From positions 31,265 to 95,264 of the forward strand of contig DAOSVM010000005.1 of assembly GCA_035379625.1 (NCBI GenBank): 64,000 nucleotides of DNA, given 5' to 3'. The position numbers and the translations under genes were made by a program. Under the pieces are notes generated by a model. That model ran no database searches. It had not been told where the DNA came from and saw only the letters and a list, made by a program, of their open reading frames with translations. Positions 25,893-35,410 of this stretch are shown here, one piece after another. Positions within the stretch are counted from its first letter, which is position 1. Each line of letters begins with the position of its first letter. The DNA is from DAOSCP01 sp035379625 (GTDB lineage: Bacteria > Bacteroidota > Ignavibacteria > Ignavibacteriales > DAOSCP01).

Positions 25893-27929
25893 TTATATGT
25901 TGAGTAAATCTTTCATAAGGTTTTCGTACATATCGAAAGTAAGTGCTTGTGGCCCATCGGAAAGAGCTTTTTCAGGCTCTGGATGTATTTCAACTATAAT
26001 TCCATCGGCGCCAACAGCTTTAGCAGCTTTAGCAAGTGGTACAACTAAATTTCTATGTTTTGCACTGTGAGATGGATCAACAATTACAGGTAAATGTGTA
26101 AGTTCTTTCAAAATTGGTACTGCTGCGATATCCAAAGTGTTGCGTGTTGCAGTTTCAAAAGTTCTAATTCCACGTTCACACAATACCACTTGCTGGTTAC
26201 CTTGTGCTAAAATGTATTCTGCGGCTTGCAAAAGTTCTTCAATAGAAGACATCATTCCGCGTTTTAATAAAACTGGAACGTTAGTTTTACCAACTTCTTT
26301 TAATAATGCAAAGTTAGCCATATTTCTTGCGCCAATTTGTAACATATCACAACCGCCACGAATTATTGGTTCAACATCTTCTGGGGCAAGAACTTCTGTT
26401 ACAATTGGCATACCAAAAGTATTTCCTGCTTCTTTCATCATTTTTAAACCTTCAAAACCAAGCCCTTGGAAACTATATGGAGAAGTTCTTGGTTTGAAAC
26501 AACCACCACGTAGAATAACACCACCGTATTCTTTAACCTCTTTTGCAGTCACCATAATTTGATCATATGATTCAACTGCACAAGGTCCGGCCATAACAAC
26601 AAAATTTCCATCACCAATTTTTATATTCTTAACAGTAACAACCGTATTTTCTGGTTTATATGCACGACTTGCTAATTTATAACCGCTTGGAGTTTTAGGT
26701 TTTTCTTTATTTTCTCTTAATTCAACTTTTGGTTCTGATTTTATTTCTTTTGTTTCAGTATCAATATTTACTGGTACTGTTACTAGTCGTTCAATATCAT
26801 AGGCTGGATATGACCCGAGTATTTTCAAAAACCTTGTAACTTTCCTTAATTCGTCAATAGCTGTAGCAACATCTGGATCATCCATATTTCCTTCAAAATC
26901 GATATAAAATAATTCTTCCCAAGGATTTCCAATAATTGGACGGGATTGAATTTTGGTCATATTTAAATTATGCTCTTTGAAAATAGAAAGTGCATCAACA
27001 AGAGCACCTGGTTTTTGCTCTGTTGCTAATACTAAACTTGTTTTACAAGGGATTCTTAAATCAACTTTTTGTGCATTTCGCGCAATTACTAAAAATCTCG
27101 TGTAATTTTCAGATTGGTTTGCTATGTTTTTCCTTAAAATTGTCATTTCATAAATCTGAGCAGCTTCTTCACTTGCAATTGCGGCATAATTTTTATTATT
27201 TTCATTTTTTATTTTGTGAACAGCCAATGCTGTATCTTCATAATATTCAATTTTTACATCAGGGAATGATTGTAAAAAATTGCTACATTGCATAATTGCT
27301 TGTGGATGCGAATAAATCTTTTCGATTTTGTTTAATGGAATATCTTCAATAGCAATCAAACAATGTTCTACTTTAACTTTTACTTCTCCAACAATTGAAA
27401 TTTGAGCGTGCGATAAAACATCGTAAACTTCATTGATGCTACCTGATGTTGTATTTTCAATTGGTAAAACTCCATAATCAACTTGACCTTCTTCAACAGC
27501 TGTTACAACATCTTTAAAGGTGGATTTGGAGAGGAAGGAAAGGCGAGCATCGTTGTGAATAAAAAACTTTTTACTTGCTTTGTGACTGTATGAGCCTTCT
27601 ACTCCCTGTATTGCAATGCGTATTATTTCCAAATCATCTAATTCAGGATTTGCAGTTTGTTGCAAATAATATTGTTGAATTCTTAATGAATCTTCTATTA
27701 TTTCATTAAATATTTGAGTTATAAAATATGAATCTATACCTAATTCTTTCCCTTTTTTAATCAATCTGAATAGTAATTCTTCTTCACGTTTTTTATCTCT
27801 TACTTGTGCGCCTTCTAAATTTTTAACTTTAACAATTTCTTGGCTCAAACTCCTTCTTTCTGCCAATAATGATAATAATTGCTCATCTATTTGATTAATT
27901 TTTTCACGTATTTTGTTTTTATCCTGCAT
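25893..27929 (-). CDS. Trifunctional chorismate mutase / prephenate dehydratase / DAHP synthase
   Basis: A 678-residue fusion. Residues 1-90 are an AroQ-type chorismate mutase (KIREKINQIDEQLLSLLAER). Residues 103-285 are prephenate dehydratase, with YGVLPIENTTSGSI and the catalytic TRF at 277-279. Residues 296-370 are an ACT domain (KPGAL, QSRP) that binds phenylalanine in relatives. After a charged linker, residues 430-678 are a type I DAHP synthase of the short KDSA-like class (MAGPCAVES, KPRTSPYSFQG, VDPSHSAKHR). One chain thus holds the first step of the shikimate route and two steps of phenylalanine synthesis, with the ACT domain placed to give feedback control. No sign of frameshift or decay. 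AGGAGAAA precedes the ATG. Confidence 0.93.
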   Translation of the reverse strand: MQDKNKIREKINQIDEQLLSLLAERRSLSQEIVKVKNLEGAQVRDKKREEELLFRLIKKGKELGIDSYFITQIFNEIIEDSLRIQQYYLQQTANPELDDLEIIRIAIQGVEGSYSHKASKKFFIHNDARLSFLSKSTFKDVVTAVEEGQVDYGVLPIENTTSGSINEVYDVLSHAQISIVGEVKVKVEHCLIAIEDIPLNKIEKIYSHPQAIMQCSNFLQSFPDVKIEYYEDTALAVHKIKNENNKNYAAIASEEAAQIYEMTILRKNIANQSENYTRFLVIARNAQKVDLRIPCKTSLVLATEQKPGALVDALSIFKEHNLNMTKIQSRPIIGNPWEELFYIDFEGNMDDPDVATAIDELRKVTRFLKILGSYPAYDIERLVTVPVNIDTETKEIKSEPKVELRENKEKPKTPSGYKLASRAYKPENTVVTVKNIKIGDGNFVVMAGPCAVESYDQIMVTAKEVKEYGGVILRGGCFKPRTSPYSFQGLGFEGLKMMKEAGNTFGMPIVTEVLAPEDVEPIIRGGCDMLQIGARNMANFALLKEVGKTNVPVLLKRGMMSSIEELLQAAEYILAQGNQQVVLCERGIRTFETATRNTLDIAAVPILKELTHLPVIVDPSHSAKHRNLVVPLAKAAKAVGADGIIVEIHPEPEKALSDGPQALTFDMYENLMKDLLNI

Positions 27930-28101
27930 ATTTTCTCCTATTTTATGAACTTTTTAATATAAAATTTTATATTAAAAATGCAAGTACAAATTTTAAAAAA
28001 ATGTTAATAATATATTATAGTTATGTAAATAAATTCATATGCTTGTTTTAAAAAGTCTCTTTTTTTTGTATTTTTAAAAGTTTAATTATTAAATATAATT
28101 T

Positions 28102-28869
28102 ATGATAAAATTAGACCAAGTTTCATTCAAATATAATGAGTCAACAGAATATATAATAAAAAAACTTTCTATTGAATTTAATTCTGGTGATTTTGTTGGT
28201 ATTGTTGGGCCAAATGGTTCAGGTAAAACAACACTTATAAAAATAATTGCCAATTTACTTTTGCCTCAAGAAGGTAATTGTTTATTGAATAAAAAAAAAT
28301 ATAATTCTTACAAAAATCAAGAGTTTTACAAGTTAGTTTCTTATGTTCCACAAAATATATCTGTAACTTATCCTTTTACAGTTTATGAGTTGGTAATGAT
28401 GGGGAGAGCTCCAAATTTAAGTAGCTATGGAATACCTAAGGATATAGATGTTCAGATAGTAGAAGAAAAATTAAAAATAATGGATATTTGGAATTTAAGA
28501 AATAAAACGATTGATAAATTATCAGGTGGTGAACTCCAGAGAGTATTGATTGCAAGAGCTTTAGCACAAAATACAGATGTTATACTTTTAGATGAGCCAA
28601 GCTCATTTTTAGATTATCGCCACCAAGTTGAAATTTTTAAAGTACTTATTGAATTAAACAAAGCTGGAAAAATTATTGTCTTAATATCTCACGATTTGAA
28701 TTTGCTTTCTTGTTATGCTGATAAATTAGCCGTGATAAAAAACGGAGAATTAAAATATTTTGATAAAGTGCAGAATATTCTTACCAAGAATATTTTAAAT
28801 GATATTTATGAAACAGAGTTTGAAATTTATAGCCATAATAATAAAAAAATAATAACATTAGCTGTTTAA
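28102..28869 (+). CDS. ABC transporter ATP-binding protein, iron/cobalamin type
   Basis: A 255-residue ATPase with Walker A GPNGSGKTT, Q-loop YVPQNISV, signature LSGGELQR, Walker B VILLDEPSSFLD and switch histidine in ISHDLNLL. The sequence class is FecE/BtuD/HemV-like (siderophore, haem or cobalamin uptake). No permease or binding protein is adjacent, so the partner genes must lie elsewhere. It is followed after two bases by a YdcF-type gene, so the two are probably translationally coupled. Confidence 0.9.
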   Translation: MIKLDQVSFKYNESTEYIIKKLSIEFNSGDFVGIVGPNGSGKTTLIKIIANLLLPQEGNCLLNKKKYNSYKNQEFYKLVSYVPQNISVTYPFTVYELVMMGRAPNLSSYGIPKDIDVQIVEEKLKIMDIWNLRNKTIDKLSGGELQRVLIARALAQNTDVILLDEPSSFLDYRHQVEIFKVLIELNKAGKIIVLISHDLNLLSCYADKLAVIKNGELKYFDKVQNILTKNILNDIYETEFEIYSHNNKKIITLAV

Positions 28870-28871
28870 AT

Positions 28872-29876
28872 TTGAAAATAAATAATACAAAAATACTAGT
28901 CTTTTTACAAAATTCATTTATTTGGTTACTTAATCTAATTCTTTTATACGCAATTAAATACAGAAATCAAAATTTATCAATTACCGAATTCAAATTTACA
29001 TTGGGAAATGTAATAAATTTGAGTTGTGTTTTATTTAATATTATACTATTAGCTGTAGTATTAATAAAAAATAATTTTAGCAAAATTAAAATTACACAAA
29101 TTTATGGATTAACATTTGGAATTTTTATTTCACTTTTTGTCGTTTTTATTTTAACTGAATTTAACATTCCTATTCCTAAAATATATATAGGTTATTATCA
29201 CATAAAAAAAATTTTAATTTTAGTAGCTTTTATGTTTGTTCAAATATTACAATTTTATATTTCTTCAATCTTATTAGGTTCTTTACAAAGAAGAACTCCT
29301 AAAATCCTGGAGCATTTACTTTTTATAACCATATTTTTTTCAATACTTTATGTTATATCATTTGCAAATTTATTTTCAAAAGTTAGTTTTAATGAAAACA
29401 AAAAATATGATTATGGAGTAGTTTTAGGGGCTGCTGTATGGTCTAATAATAGGCCAAGTCCTTCACTAATTGAAAGAGTTGAGCGAGCAATTACATTATT
29501 TAAAAGTGGAAATATTGAAAAAATATATTTAACTGGTGGAAATGCGCCAGGAGAACTGAGCGAGGCAGAAGTTGCTTTTAATTATATTCAAAAAAAATAT
29601 CCAGAAAAAGATATTTTGGACAATATAATTTTAGAAAAAGAAACAAAATCTACAGCTGAACAAATTTATTACGTAAAATTATTGCTTAAACAAAATAAAA
29701 ATATTCTTATAATTTCAGATTATTTACACGTTCTAAGAGCTCAAAAAATGTGTGAGTTTTTTAATGTAAAAGCTGATGTCGCTCCAACAAATGATTTATC
29801 CGAAAGCAAAATTACGATCTTTAAACTTTTTCGAGAAGCAAGTGCATTATTAATGTTTTTGTTGTTTGCTTATTAA
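28872..29876 (+). CDS. YdcF/SanA-like (DUF218) membrane protein
   Basis: A 334-residue protein with several N-terminal membrane helices (about residues 10-165) and a C-terminal DUF218 domain from about 178 (YGVVLGAAVWSNNRPSPSL, IYLTGGNAPGELSEAEVA). Family members act on cell-envelope processes in E. coli; the chemical activity is unknown. The start is a TTG two bases after the ABC ATPase stop, and no ATG occurs until far inside, so a coupled non-ATG start is the best reading. It precedes lon by 13 bases. Confidence 0.82.
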   Translation: MKINNTKILVFLQNSFIWLLNLILLYAIKYRNQNLSITEFKFTLGNVINLSCVLFNIILLAVVLIKNNFSKIKITQIYGLTFGIFISLFVVFILTEFNIPIPKIYIGYYHIKKILILVAFMFVQILQFYISSILLGSLQRRTPKILEHLLFITIFFSILYVISFANLFSKVSFNENKKYDYGVVLGAAVWSNNRPSPSLIERVERAITLFKSGNIEKIYLTGGNAPGELSEAEVAFNYIQKKYPEKDILDNIILEKETKSTAEQIYYVKLLLKQNKNILIISDYLHVLRAQKMCEFFNVKADVAPTNDLSESKITIFKLFREASALLMFLLFAY

Positions 29877-29889
29877 ATAAGAGGAGAGT

Positions 29890-32244
29890 ATGAAAAAAGT
29901 AAAGAATACACAATTACCAGAAATTTTACCTGTTCTACCACTTGTAGATAAAGTGTTATTCCCCGGGATGGTTCTTCCTGTATTAGTTGGTAGGGAGCAA
30001 TCCCTTGAAGCAGTTATGATGGCTATGAACAACAATAAAATGTTGTTTGTTGTTGCACAAAAAGAAAATAAAACGGAAAAATTAAATCCTGATGATATTT
30101 TTTCTTTCGGGACTATTGCTACTATCGTTAGTATGGTCAGACTACCAAATGGCCTTTTAAAAATATTACTTGAAGGTTTATATCCTGCTCATATACAGTC
30201 GGTTACAAATACAAATGATTATTTGGAATGTACTTTTAAAGTTATAGATTATCGAGATGACAAAAATGATAAAGATTTAGAAATTCTCTTTAAACAATTA
30301 GAAAGATTGTTTACAGAGTATGTGCGTGCTAATGATAATATCCCAAATGAGCTATTGGATACATATGAAAATTTGGAATCATTTCAACAAAAAGTTTTTT
30401 TTGTTGTTGCAAATATAAATGAAAAAAATAAAACCAAACAACAACTCTTAGAAGCACCAAATTTGAAAGAACAGATTCTAATTGCAATTAATTTGCTTGA
30501 AACTGAATTGCAAGTTTTGAAAGTACATAAAGAAATTGAAAACAAAGTACGAGAAAAACTAGTTAGCAACCAGAAAAAAGCTATTATTCAAGAGCAAATT
30601 AGAATTTTAAAGCAAGAATTGGGCGATGAAGTTGACGAGATAGAAGATACTGATATTCAAAAATTCAAAGAAATGGCCAAAAAAGCCAAATTACCAAAAA
30701 ATATTTATGAAAAATTTAATGAAGAAATTAAAAAATTAGCTAAAACTCATCCATTTTCACCAGAATATAGTGTAACTCGTAATTATATAGAATGGTTGGA
30801 AAAAGTTCCGTGGACAAAAAAGACAAAGGATAATTTGGATATAAGTGTTGTAAAAAAGATTTTGGATGAAGATCATTACGGTTTAGAGAAACCTAAAGAA
30901 AGAATTTTGGAATATATTTCAGTTCTCAATTTAGTAAAATCACTCAGAGGTCAAATTTTATGTTTAGTTGGGCCACCGGGAGTTGGTAAAACATCTTTGG
31001 CTAAATCTATCGCAAGAGCACTGAATAGAAATTTTGTAAGAATATCACTTGGTGGTGTTCGTGATGAAGCAGAAATTAGAGGGCACAGAAGAACTTATGT
31101 AGGTGCTTTGCCTGGTAAAATTATTCAAGCTATGAAAAAAGCTGGTAGTATCAATCCTGTTATATTACTTGATGAAATTGATAAAATGACAAGCGATTTC
31201 CGTGGCGATCCAGCATCCGCTATGTTGGAAGTTTTAGATCCCGAGCAAAATAAAGCTTTCAACGATCATTATCTTGAAGTTGATTATGATCTTTCAAATG
31301 TCTTTTTTATTACTACAGCTAACGTAATGTATAATATTCCTGCACCTTTGTTGGATAGAATGGAAGTTATTGAATTACCCGGCTATCTTAGCAATGAAAA
31401 AATACATATTGCTTTAAATCATATAATTCCAAAACAAAAAGAATTAAACGGCCTGAAAGATATTAAAATAATTTGGCAAAAATCTTCTTTAAATTATTTA
31501 ATTGATAATTATACTCGTGAAGCTGGAGTTAGAAATTTAGAAAGAACAATAGCAAGTTTGATGAGAAAAATTGCAAAAGATATTGTTGAAAATAAAATGA
31601 AAATCGATGATAAATTAACAATTACTTTAACAGAAAAGAAAATTACAAGTTATTTAGGCGTACCAAAATATACAAAAGATTTTGCATATACTGAGCCAAA
31701 AATTGGCGTAGCAAATGGGCTTGCGTGGACATCCACCGGAGGTGATGTTATGGTTGTTGAAGCTACTGCTATGAAAGGAAGTGAAAAACTTATTCTTACC
31801 GGTAAACTTGGTGACGTGATGAAAGAATCGGCTACAACCGCATTTAGTTTTATTAAAGCTAATGCCGATTATTTTGGTATAAATCCAGAAACTTACGAGA
31901 AAAAAGATATCCATATCCATTTCCCTGAAGGTGCTATACCAAAAGATGGACCTTCGGCTGGAATAACTATCGCTACAGTGTTAGTTTCTATTTTAGCTAA
32001 TAAGAAAGTTAATCCTGATTTTGCGATGACAGGTGAAATTACTTTACAAGGTAATATTTTGCCAATTGGTGGATTAAATGAAAAATTATTAGCTGCTAAA
32101 AGATTAAAAATCAATAATGTTATTATTCCTGCTGAAAATGAAAAAGATTTAACCGAAATAAAACAAGATATTAAAGCAGGGCTCAATATTATTTTTGTTA
32201 AAAATTATTTTGAAGCTTACAAATATTTATTCATTAACGAGTAA
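29890..32244 (+). CDS. lon: ATP-dependent protease La (Lon)
   Basis: A 784-residue Lon protease. The N-terminal substrate-binding domain (LPEILPVLPLVDKVLFPGM) is followed by the AAA+ domain with Walker A GPPGVGKTSLAK and VILLDEIDKM. The protease domain has the catalytic dyad Ser689 in PKDGPSAGIT and a lysine in NEKLLAAKR. It degrades misfolded and short-lived regulatory proteins. GAGGAG lies just before the ATG. It forms a tight run with the fRMsr gene (three-base gap) and htpG (12-base gap). Confidence 0.97.
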   Translation: MKKVKNTQLPEILPVLPLVDKVLFPGMVLPVLVGREQSLEAVMMAMNNNKMLFVVAQKENKTEKLNPDDIFSFGTIATIVSMVRLPNGLLKILLEGLYPAHIQSVTNTNDYLECTFKVIDYRDDKNDKDLEILFKQLERLFTEYVRANDNIPNELLDTYENLESFQQKVFFVVANINEKNKTKQQLLEAPNLKEQILIAINLLETELQVLKVHKEIENKVREKLVSNQKKAIIQEQIRILKQELGDEVDEIEDTDIQKFKEMAKKAKLPKNIYEKFNEEIKKLAKTHPFSPEYSVTRNYIEWLEKVPWTKKTKDNLDISVVKKILDEDHYGLEKPKERILEYISVLNLVKSLRGQILCLVGPPGVGKTSLAKSIARALNRNFVRISLGGVRDEAEIRGHRRTYVGALPGKIIQAMKKAGSINPVILLDEIDKMTSDFRGDPASAMLEVLDPEQNKAFNDHYLEVDYDLSNVFFITTANVMYNIPAPLLDRMEVIELPGYLSNEKIHIALNHIIPKQKELNGLKDIKIIWQKSSLNYLIDNYTREAGVRNLERTIASLMRKIAKDIVENKMKIDDKLTITLTEKKITSYLGVPKYTKDFAYTEPKIGVANGLAWTSTGGDVMVVEATAMKGSEKLILTGKLGDVMKESATTAFSFIKANADYFGINPETYEKKDIHIHFPEGAIPKDGPSAGITIATVLVSILANKKVNPDFAMTGEITLQGNILPIGGLNEKLLAAKRLKINNVIIPAENEKDLTEIKQDIKAGLNIIFVKNYFEAYKYLFINE

Positions 32245-32247
32245 AAT

Positions 32248-32763
32248 ATGAAAACAATCGAAAAAATAAGCGGAAAAGAAGAAAAATATATTTACTTGTT
32301 GAACAATTTGGAAACTTTTTTTGATAAAAATGATCATATTTTATCTAATCTATCGAACTTTGCTGCCGTTTATTACGATACATTCGAAAACCTAAACTGG
32401 GCTGGTTTTTATTTTGATGATGGTAAAAAATTAGTTTTAGGTCCATTTCAAGGAAAAATTGCCTGTACAAATATCGATTATAATCGTGGTGTATGCGGAA
32501 AAGCTTTCTCAACTGATCAAGTTGTTGTTGTCAAAGATGTTCATCAATTTGAAGGGCATATTGCGTGTGATGCCGCATCACAATCTGAAATTGTTGTGCC
32601 ATTTTACAAAAATAATCAAAAATTCGGCGTGTTTGATGTCGATAGTCCTAAACTTGAAAATTTTTGTGATGTCGACGCACATTATTTGAAATTAATAATC
32701 GATAAATTTTTTGATAAAATTATAAACTATGAAGATTTAATTAAAATTTGCAAATTAATTTAA
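32248..32763 (+). CDS. Free methionine-R-sulfoxide reductase (GAF-fold fRMsr)
   Basis: A 171-residue GAF-domain protein. The three family cysteines are at 73 (IACTNI), 83 (RGVCGKA) and 107 (HIACDAA). Their spacing (10 and 24) matches the catalytic and resolving cysteines of E. coli and yeast fRMsr. It reduces free methionine-R-sulfoxide with thioredoxin as electron donor. Its position between lon and htpG puts oxidative repair into the protein-quality operon. Confidence 0.9.
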   Translation: MKTIEKISGKEEKYIYLLNNLETFFDKNDHILSNLSNFAAVYYDTFENLNWAGFYFDDGKKLVLGPFQGKIACTNIDYNRGVCGKAFSTDQVVVVKDVHQFEGHIACDAASQSEIVVPFYKNNQKFGVFDVDSPKLENFCDVDAHYLKLIIDKFFDKIINYEDLIKICKLI

Positions 32764-32775
32764 GGAGGTGAAACT

Positions 32776-34686
32776 ATGGTTAACAATAATGAACAAGCTC
32801 AAAAGTTTGAATTTAAAGCCGAAACTCAAAAAGTGCTCGATATTTTAATCCATTCCCTTTATACAAATAAAGATATCTTTTTACGGGAGTTGATTTCAAA
32901 CGCTTCCGACGCGCTGGATAAAGTTAGATTTCTCTCCATCAAGGGGGATGAAATTGTTGACAATGATTTACCTTATGAAATTCATTTGAAAGCTGATAAA
33001 GAAAAAAATATTCTTATTGTTGCTGATAATGGTATTGGAATGACAAAAGATGAGGCTATTAAAAATTTAGGTACAATTGCTAAATCTGGTACCGAAGAAT
33101 TCATAAAAAATTTGCCCAAGGATAGAAAAGAAGTTGAATCCTTAATTGGTAGATTTGGTGTTGGCTTTTATTCTGTCTTTATGGTTGCCGACGAAGTAGA
33201 AATAATTACAAAATCTGCAATTCCGGGAAATAAACCTGTTAAATGGATTTCCGATGGTAAAAACTCATATGAAGTTTATGAAATTGATGAAGACCAAAAC
33301 ATTACACGTGGTACAAAAATCCATATCTACTTAAAAGATGATGCAAAAGAATACACCGAGCCATCAAAATTAAAAGAAATCATTAATACACATTCATCAT
33401 TTATTTCATTCCCAATTTTTGTTGAAGGAGAACGTGTAAACACTTTAGCTGCTATTTGGAGAGAACCTAAAAATACACTCCGAAAAGAGCAATATGAAGA
33501 TTTTTACAAATTTTTAACTCACGATTACCAAGAACCATTAGATTACATTCACATTTCAATTGATGCTCCAATACAATACAAAGCTTTACTTTTTATTCCC
33601 AAAAGTGCATACGATTTTTATGGAATATTAAAAGAAGACTACGGATTAGATTTATATTCAAACCGTGTACTTATTAAACATAAATTCAAAGATTTATTAC
33701 CAGAATATTTAGGATTTTTACAAGGTGTTGTAGATTCAGAAGATTTACCATTAAATGTTTCTCGCGAATCCATTCAAGAAAATGCAATTTTAAGAAAAAT
33801 TTCATCAAATTTAGTATCGCAAGTATTTAGCCATTTACAAAAATTAGCAACAGAGCGACCAGATGATTATAAATTATTCTGGAAAGAACACGCTAAGGTA
33901 TTTAAACACGGATACAGCGATTTTTCAAATAAAGATAAATTTATCGAGCTAATTCGTTTTAATTCTTCAACTTGCCAAAACCAAGACGAAATAATATCCT
34001 TAAATGATTATGTTTCCAGAATGAAACCTGAACAAGAAGAAATTTATTACAGCTTAGGAAATTCATATAACTCTATTAAAAATAATCCTCATTTTGAAAT
34101 ATTTGAAAGAAAAGGTCTAGAAGTATTATTTTTATATGATCCATTTGACGAATTTATGTTATCAGCCCTTGCTAATTACAAAGATAAAAAATTTGTATTG
34201 ATTGAAAACGCAGATATCCAAAAAATTAACAAAATGCCAGATGAAGTAACAAAAGATAAAGATGTAGAAAATCTTACAGATGATGAAGCTGTAAAATTTG
34301 GAGAATTTTTAGTTTATATCAAAAAATATTTAGGTGATAAAGTAAAAGAAGTAAAAGAATCCAATCGATTATTAACAAGTCCGGCTTGTTTGGTAGATAG
34401 CGATGGAATGTTTTCGTCTTCATTCCAAAAAATTATTAAAATGATGAACAAAGATACATCCATACCACCTAAGGTATTTGAAATTAACAAAGATCACAAA
34501 ATTATCCGCAATCTATTACAAATATTCACAAAAGATAAAGAAGACGAATTTTTAAAGCGTAGCATCGATGAGTTATTCGATACTGCATTATTATTAGATG
34601 GTTATTTAAATGATCCTACTACATTTGCAAGCCACATAAATTACATACTTGAAAAATCAACAGCACTCTACAACGAAAAGAAATAA
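32776..34686 (+). CDS. htpG: Chaperone HtpG (Hsp90)
   Basis: A 636-residue Hsp90. The GHKL ATPase domain shows DIFLRELISNASDALDK, VADNGIGMTKDEAI and GRFGVGFYSVFMVAD. The middle domain contains SEDLPLNVSRESIQENA. The C-terminal dimerisation domain covers the last 130 residues. It has a near-perfect Shine-Dalgarno (AAGGAGGTGA) upstream of ATG 32776. It is the last gene of the lon run and ends with a GC-rich terminator directly before repeat element A. Confidence 0.97.
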   Translation: MVNNNEQAQKFEFKAETQKVLDILIHSLYTNKDIFLRELISNASDALDKVRFLSIKGDEIVDNDLPYEIHLKADKEKNILIVADNGIGMTKDEAIKNLGTIAKSGTEEFIKNLPKDRKEVESLIGRFGVGFYSVFMVADEVEIITKSAIPGNKPVKWISDGKNSYEVYEIDEDQNITRGTKIHIYLKDDAKEYTEPSKLKEIINTHSSFISFPIFVEGERVNTLAAIWREPKNTLRKEQYEDFYKFLTHDYQEPLDYIHISIDAPIQYKALLFIPKSAYDFYGILKEDYGLDLYSNRVLIKHKFKDLLPEYLGFLQGVVDSEDLPLNVSRESIQENAILRKISSNLVSQVFSHLQKLATERPDDYKLFWKEHAKVFKHGYSDFSNKDKFIELIRFNSSTCQNQDEIISLNDYVSRMKPEQEEIYYSLGNSYNSIKNNPHFEIFERKGLEVLFLYDPFDEFMLSALANYKDKKFVLIENADIQKINKMPDEVTKDKDVENLTDDEAVKFGEFLVYIKKYLGDKVKEVKESNRLLTSPACLVDSDGMFSSSFQKIIKMMNKDTSIPPKVFEINKDHKIIRNLLQIFTKDKEDEFLKRSIDELFDTALLLDGYLNDPTTFASHINYILEKSTALYNEKK

Positions 34687-34695
34687 ATTTATTGG

Positions 34696-34716
34696 CCCGG
34701 CATAGCCGGGTTTTTT
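34696..34716 (+). terminator. Rho-independent terminator of htpG
   Basis: CCCGGC-ATA-GCCGGG is followed by six T. Element A begins seven bases later. Confidence 0.92.
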
Positions 34717-34748
34717 ATAATTATTAGCTCAGACAGTGTAAGCATAAA

Positions 34749-34774
34749 GCCCGTGCGCCTGGCGGCGCACGGGC
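34749..34774. repeat. GC-rich hairpin at left end of element A
   Basis: An 11-bp perfect stem, GCCCGTGCGCC/GGCGCACGGGC with loop TGGC, in otherwise AT-rich sequence. A following GGGCT can pair with the AGCCC before it as an alternative fold. Confidence 0.85.
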
Positions 34775-34920
34775 GGGCTGAAGCCCAAAAAAATAATATT
34801 CCATTTAAGCGCCATAACCACCACATTACCAACCAGTTACAATATTTATATTTTTCATCAAGAATAAAAATTTTATGAAATATTTTTTATAATTTACCGG
34901 CAAGTTTTCAAATCTTATAA

Positions 34921-34976
34921 TATATTCGTAAATACGATATAATAGCTTTAACAATATAATTGTAAATGCAATTATA
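34921..34976. repeat. Two AT-rich quasi-palindromes in element A
   Basis: Units at 34921-34942 (TATATTCGTAAATACGATAT...) and 34953-34976 (AATATAATTGTAAATGCAAT...) share the layout ATAT-TNGTA-NN-TACNATAT, with CG or TG/CA at the arms. The same pattern recurs in elements B and C and at 57387-57444. Confidence 0.6.
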
Positions 34977-35150
34977 CTATAAAAAACATAGCATCATATG
35001 TAAAAATTTGCAAAATTACATTTTAGCTTAGTCAAAAGATTAATTTTTATCAAACACTCCTTATCCTACGGGTTGCCAGGTATTTTGGAAAGATATAAGT
35101 ATAAAGGCCAAAGCACTACACTTTGTTAGGTGTTAAAGAAAAGATTTTAT

Positions 35151-35198
35151 GCGGGCCGTTCCGGCCCGCGCCCACGTGCGGCAACGCCGCACGTGGGC
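35151..35198. repeat. Two GC-rich hairpins at right end of element A
   Basis: GCGGGCCG-TTC-CGGCCCGC (35151-35169) is followed without a gap by a 13-bp perfect stem GCCCACGTGCGGC-AAC-GCCGCACGTGGGC (35170-35198). They are the most GC-rich bases of the whole region and differ in sequence from the hairpin at the left end. Confidence 0.88.
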
Positions 35199-35221
35199 TA
35201 TGCTTATACCGTCTGAGCTAT

Positions 35222-35410
35222 GATAAAAAAATGAATTTTTTAATATTTTTGAAAATAAATTTTGTTTTTTGCATCATATCATTTCTATAACTACAATTTA
35301 TGGAATTAAATTATTGTTAAAATTTTTTTAAATAAAGAAAAAAAGTTAGAAATTGTTTATATTATAATTTTAAATTTGGCATTTTTTTTAAAATTTTAGT
35401 GAGGGGTTAA
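35222..35410. promoter_or_regulatory. Upstream region of nifJ
   Basis: 189 AT-rich bases between element A and nifJ. The ribosome binding site GAGGGG (35401-35406) is clear. No promoter can be picked with confidence because of the base composition. Confidence 0.35.

Larger units (their letters stand above)
34724..35221. mobile_element. MITE-like element A (498 bp, terminal inverted repeats, no ORF)
   Basis: The left end TTAGCTCAGACAGTGTAAGC (34724-34743) and right end GCTTATACCGTCTGAGCTAT (35202-35221) are imperfect inverted repeats of each other. Both start at GCTC/GAGC next to a TA, as expected for insertion at TA. Inside the left end lies the GC-rich hairpin 34749-34774, and inside the right end hairpins 35151-35169 and 35170-35198. 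The 350-base middle is AT-rich and carries two quasi-palindromes. No coding frame of useful length exists. Together with flanking bases it makes up most of the 724-base gap between htpG and nifJ. Confidence 0.7.

Noticed and set aside
34724..34743. Similarity of the element left end (TTAGCTCAG...) to the D-arm of tRNA
   Set aside because: The D-arm-like word is real, but no acceptor stem, anticodon arm or T-arm (GGTTCGAATCC) follows in any of the elements, so they are not tRNA genes.
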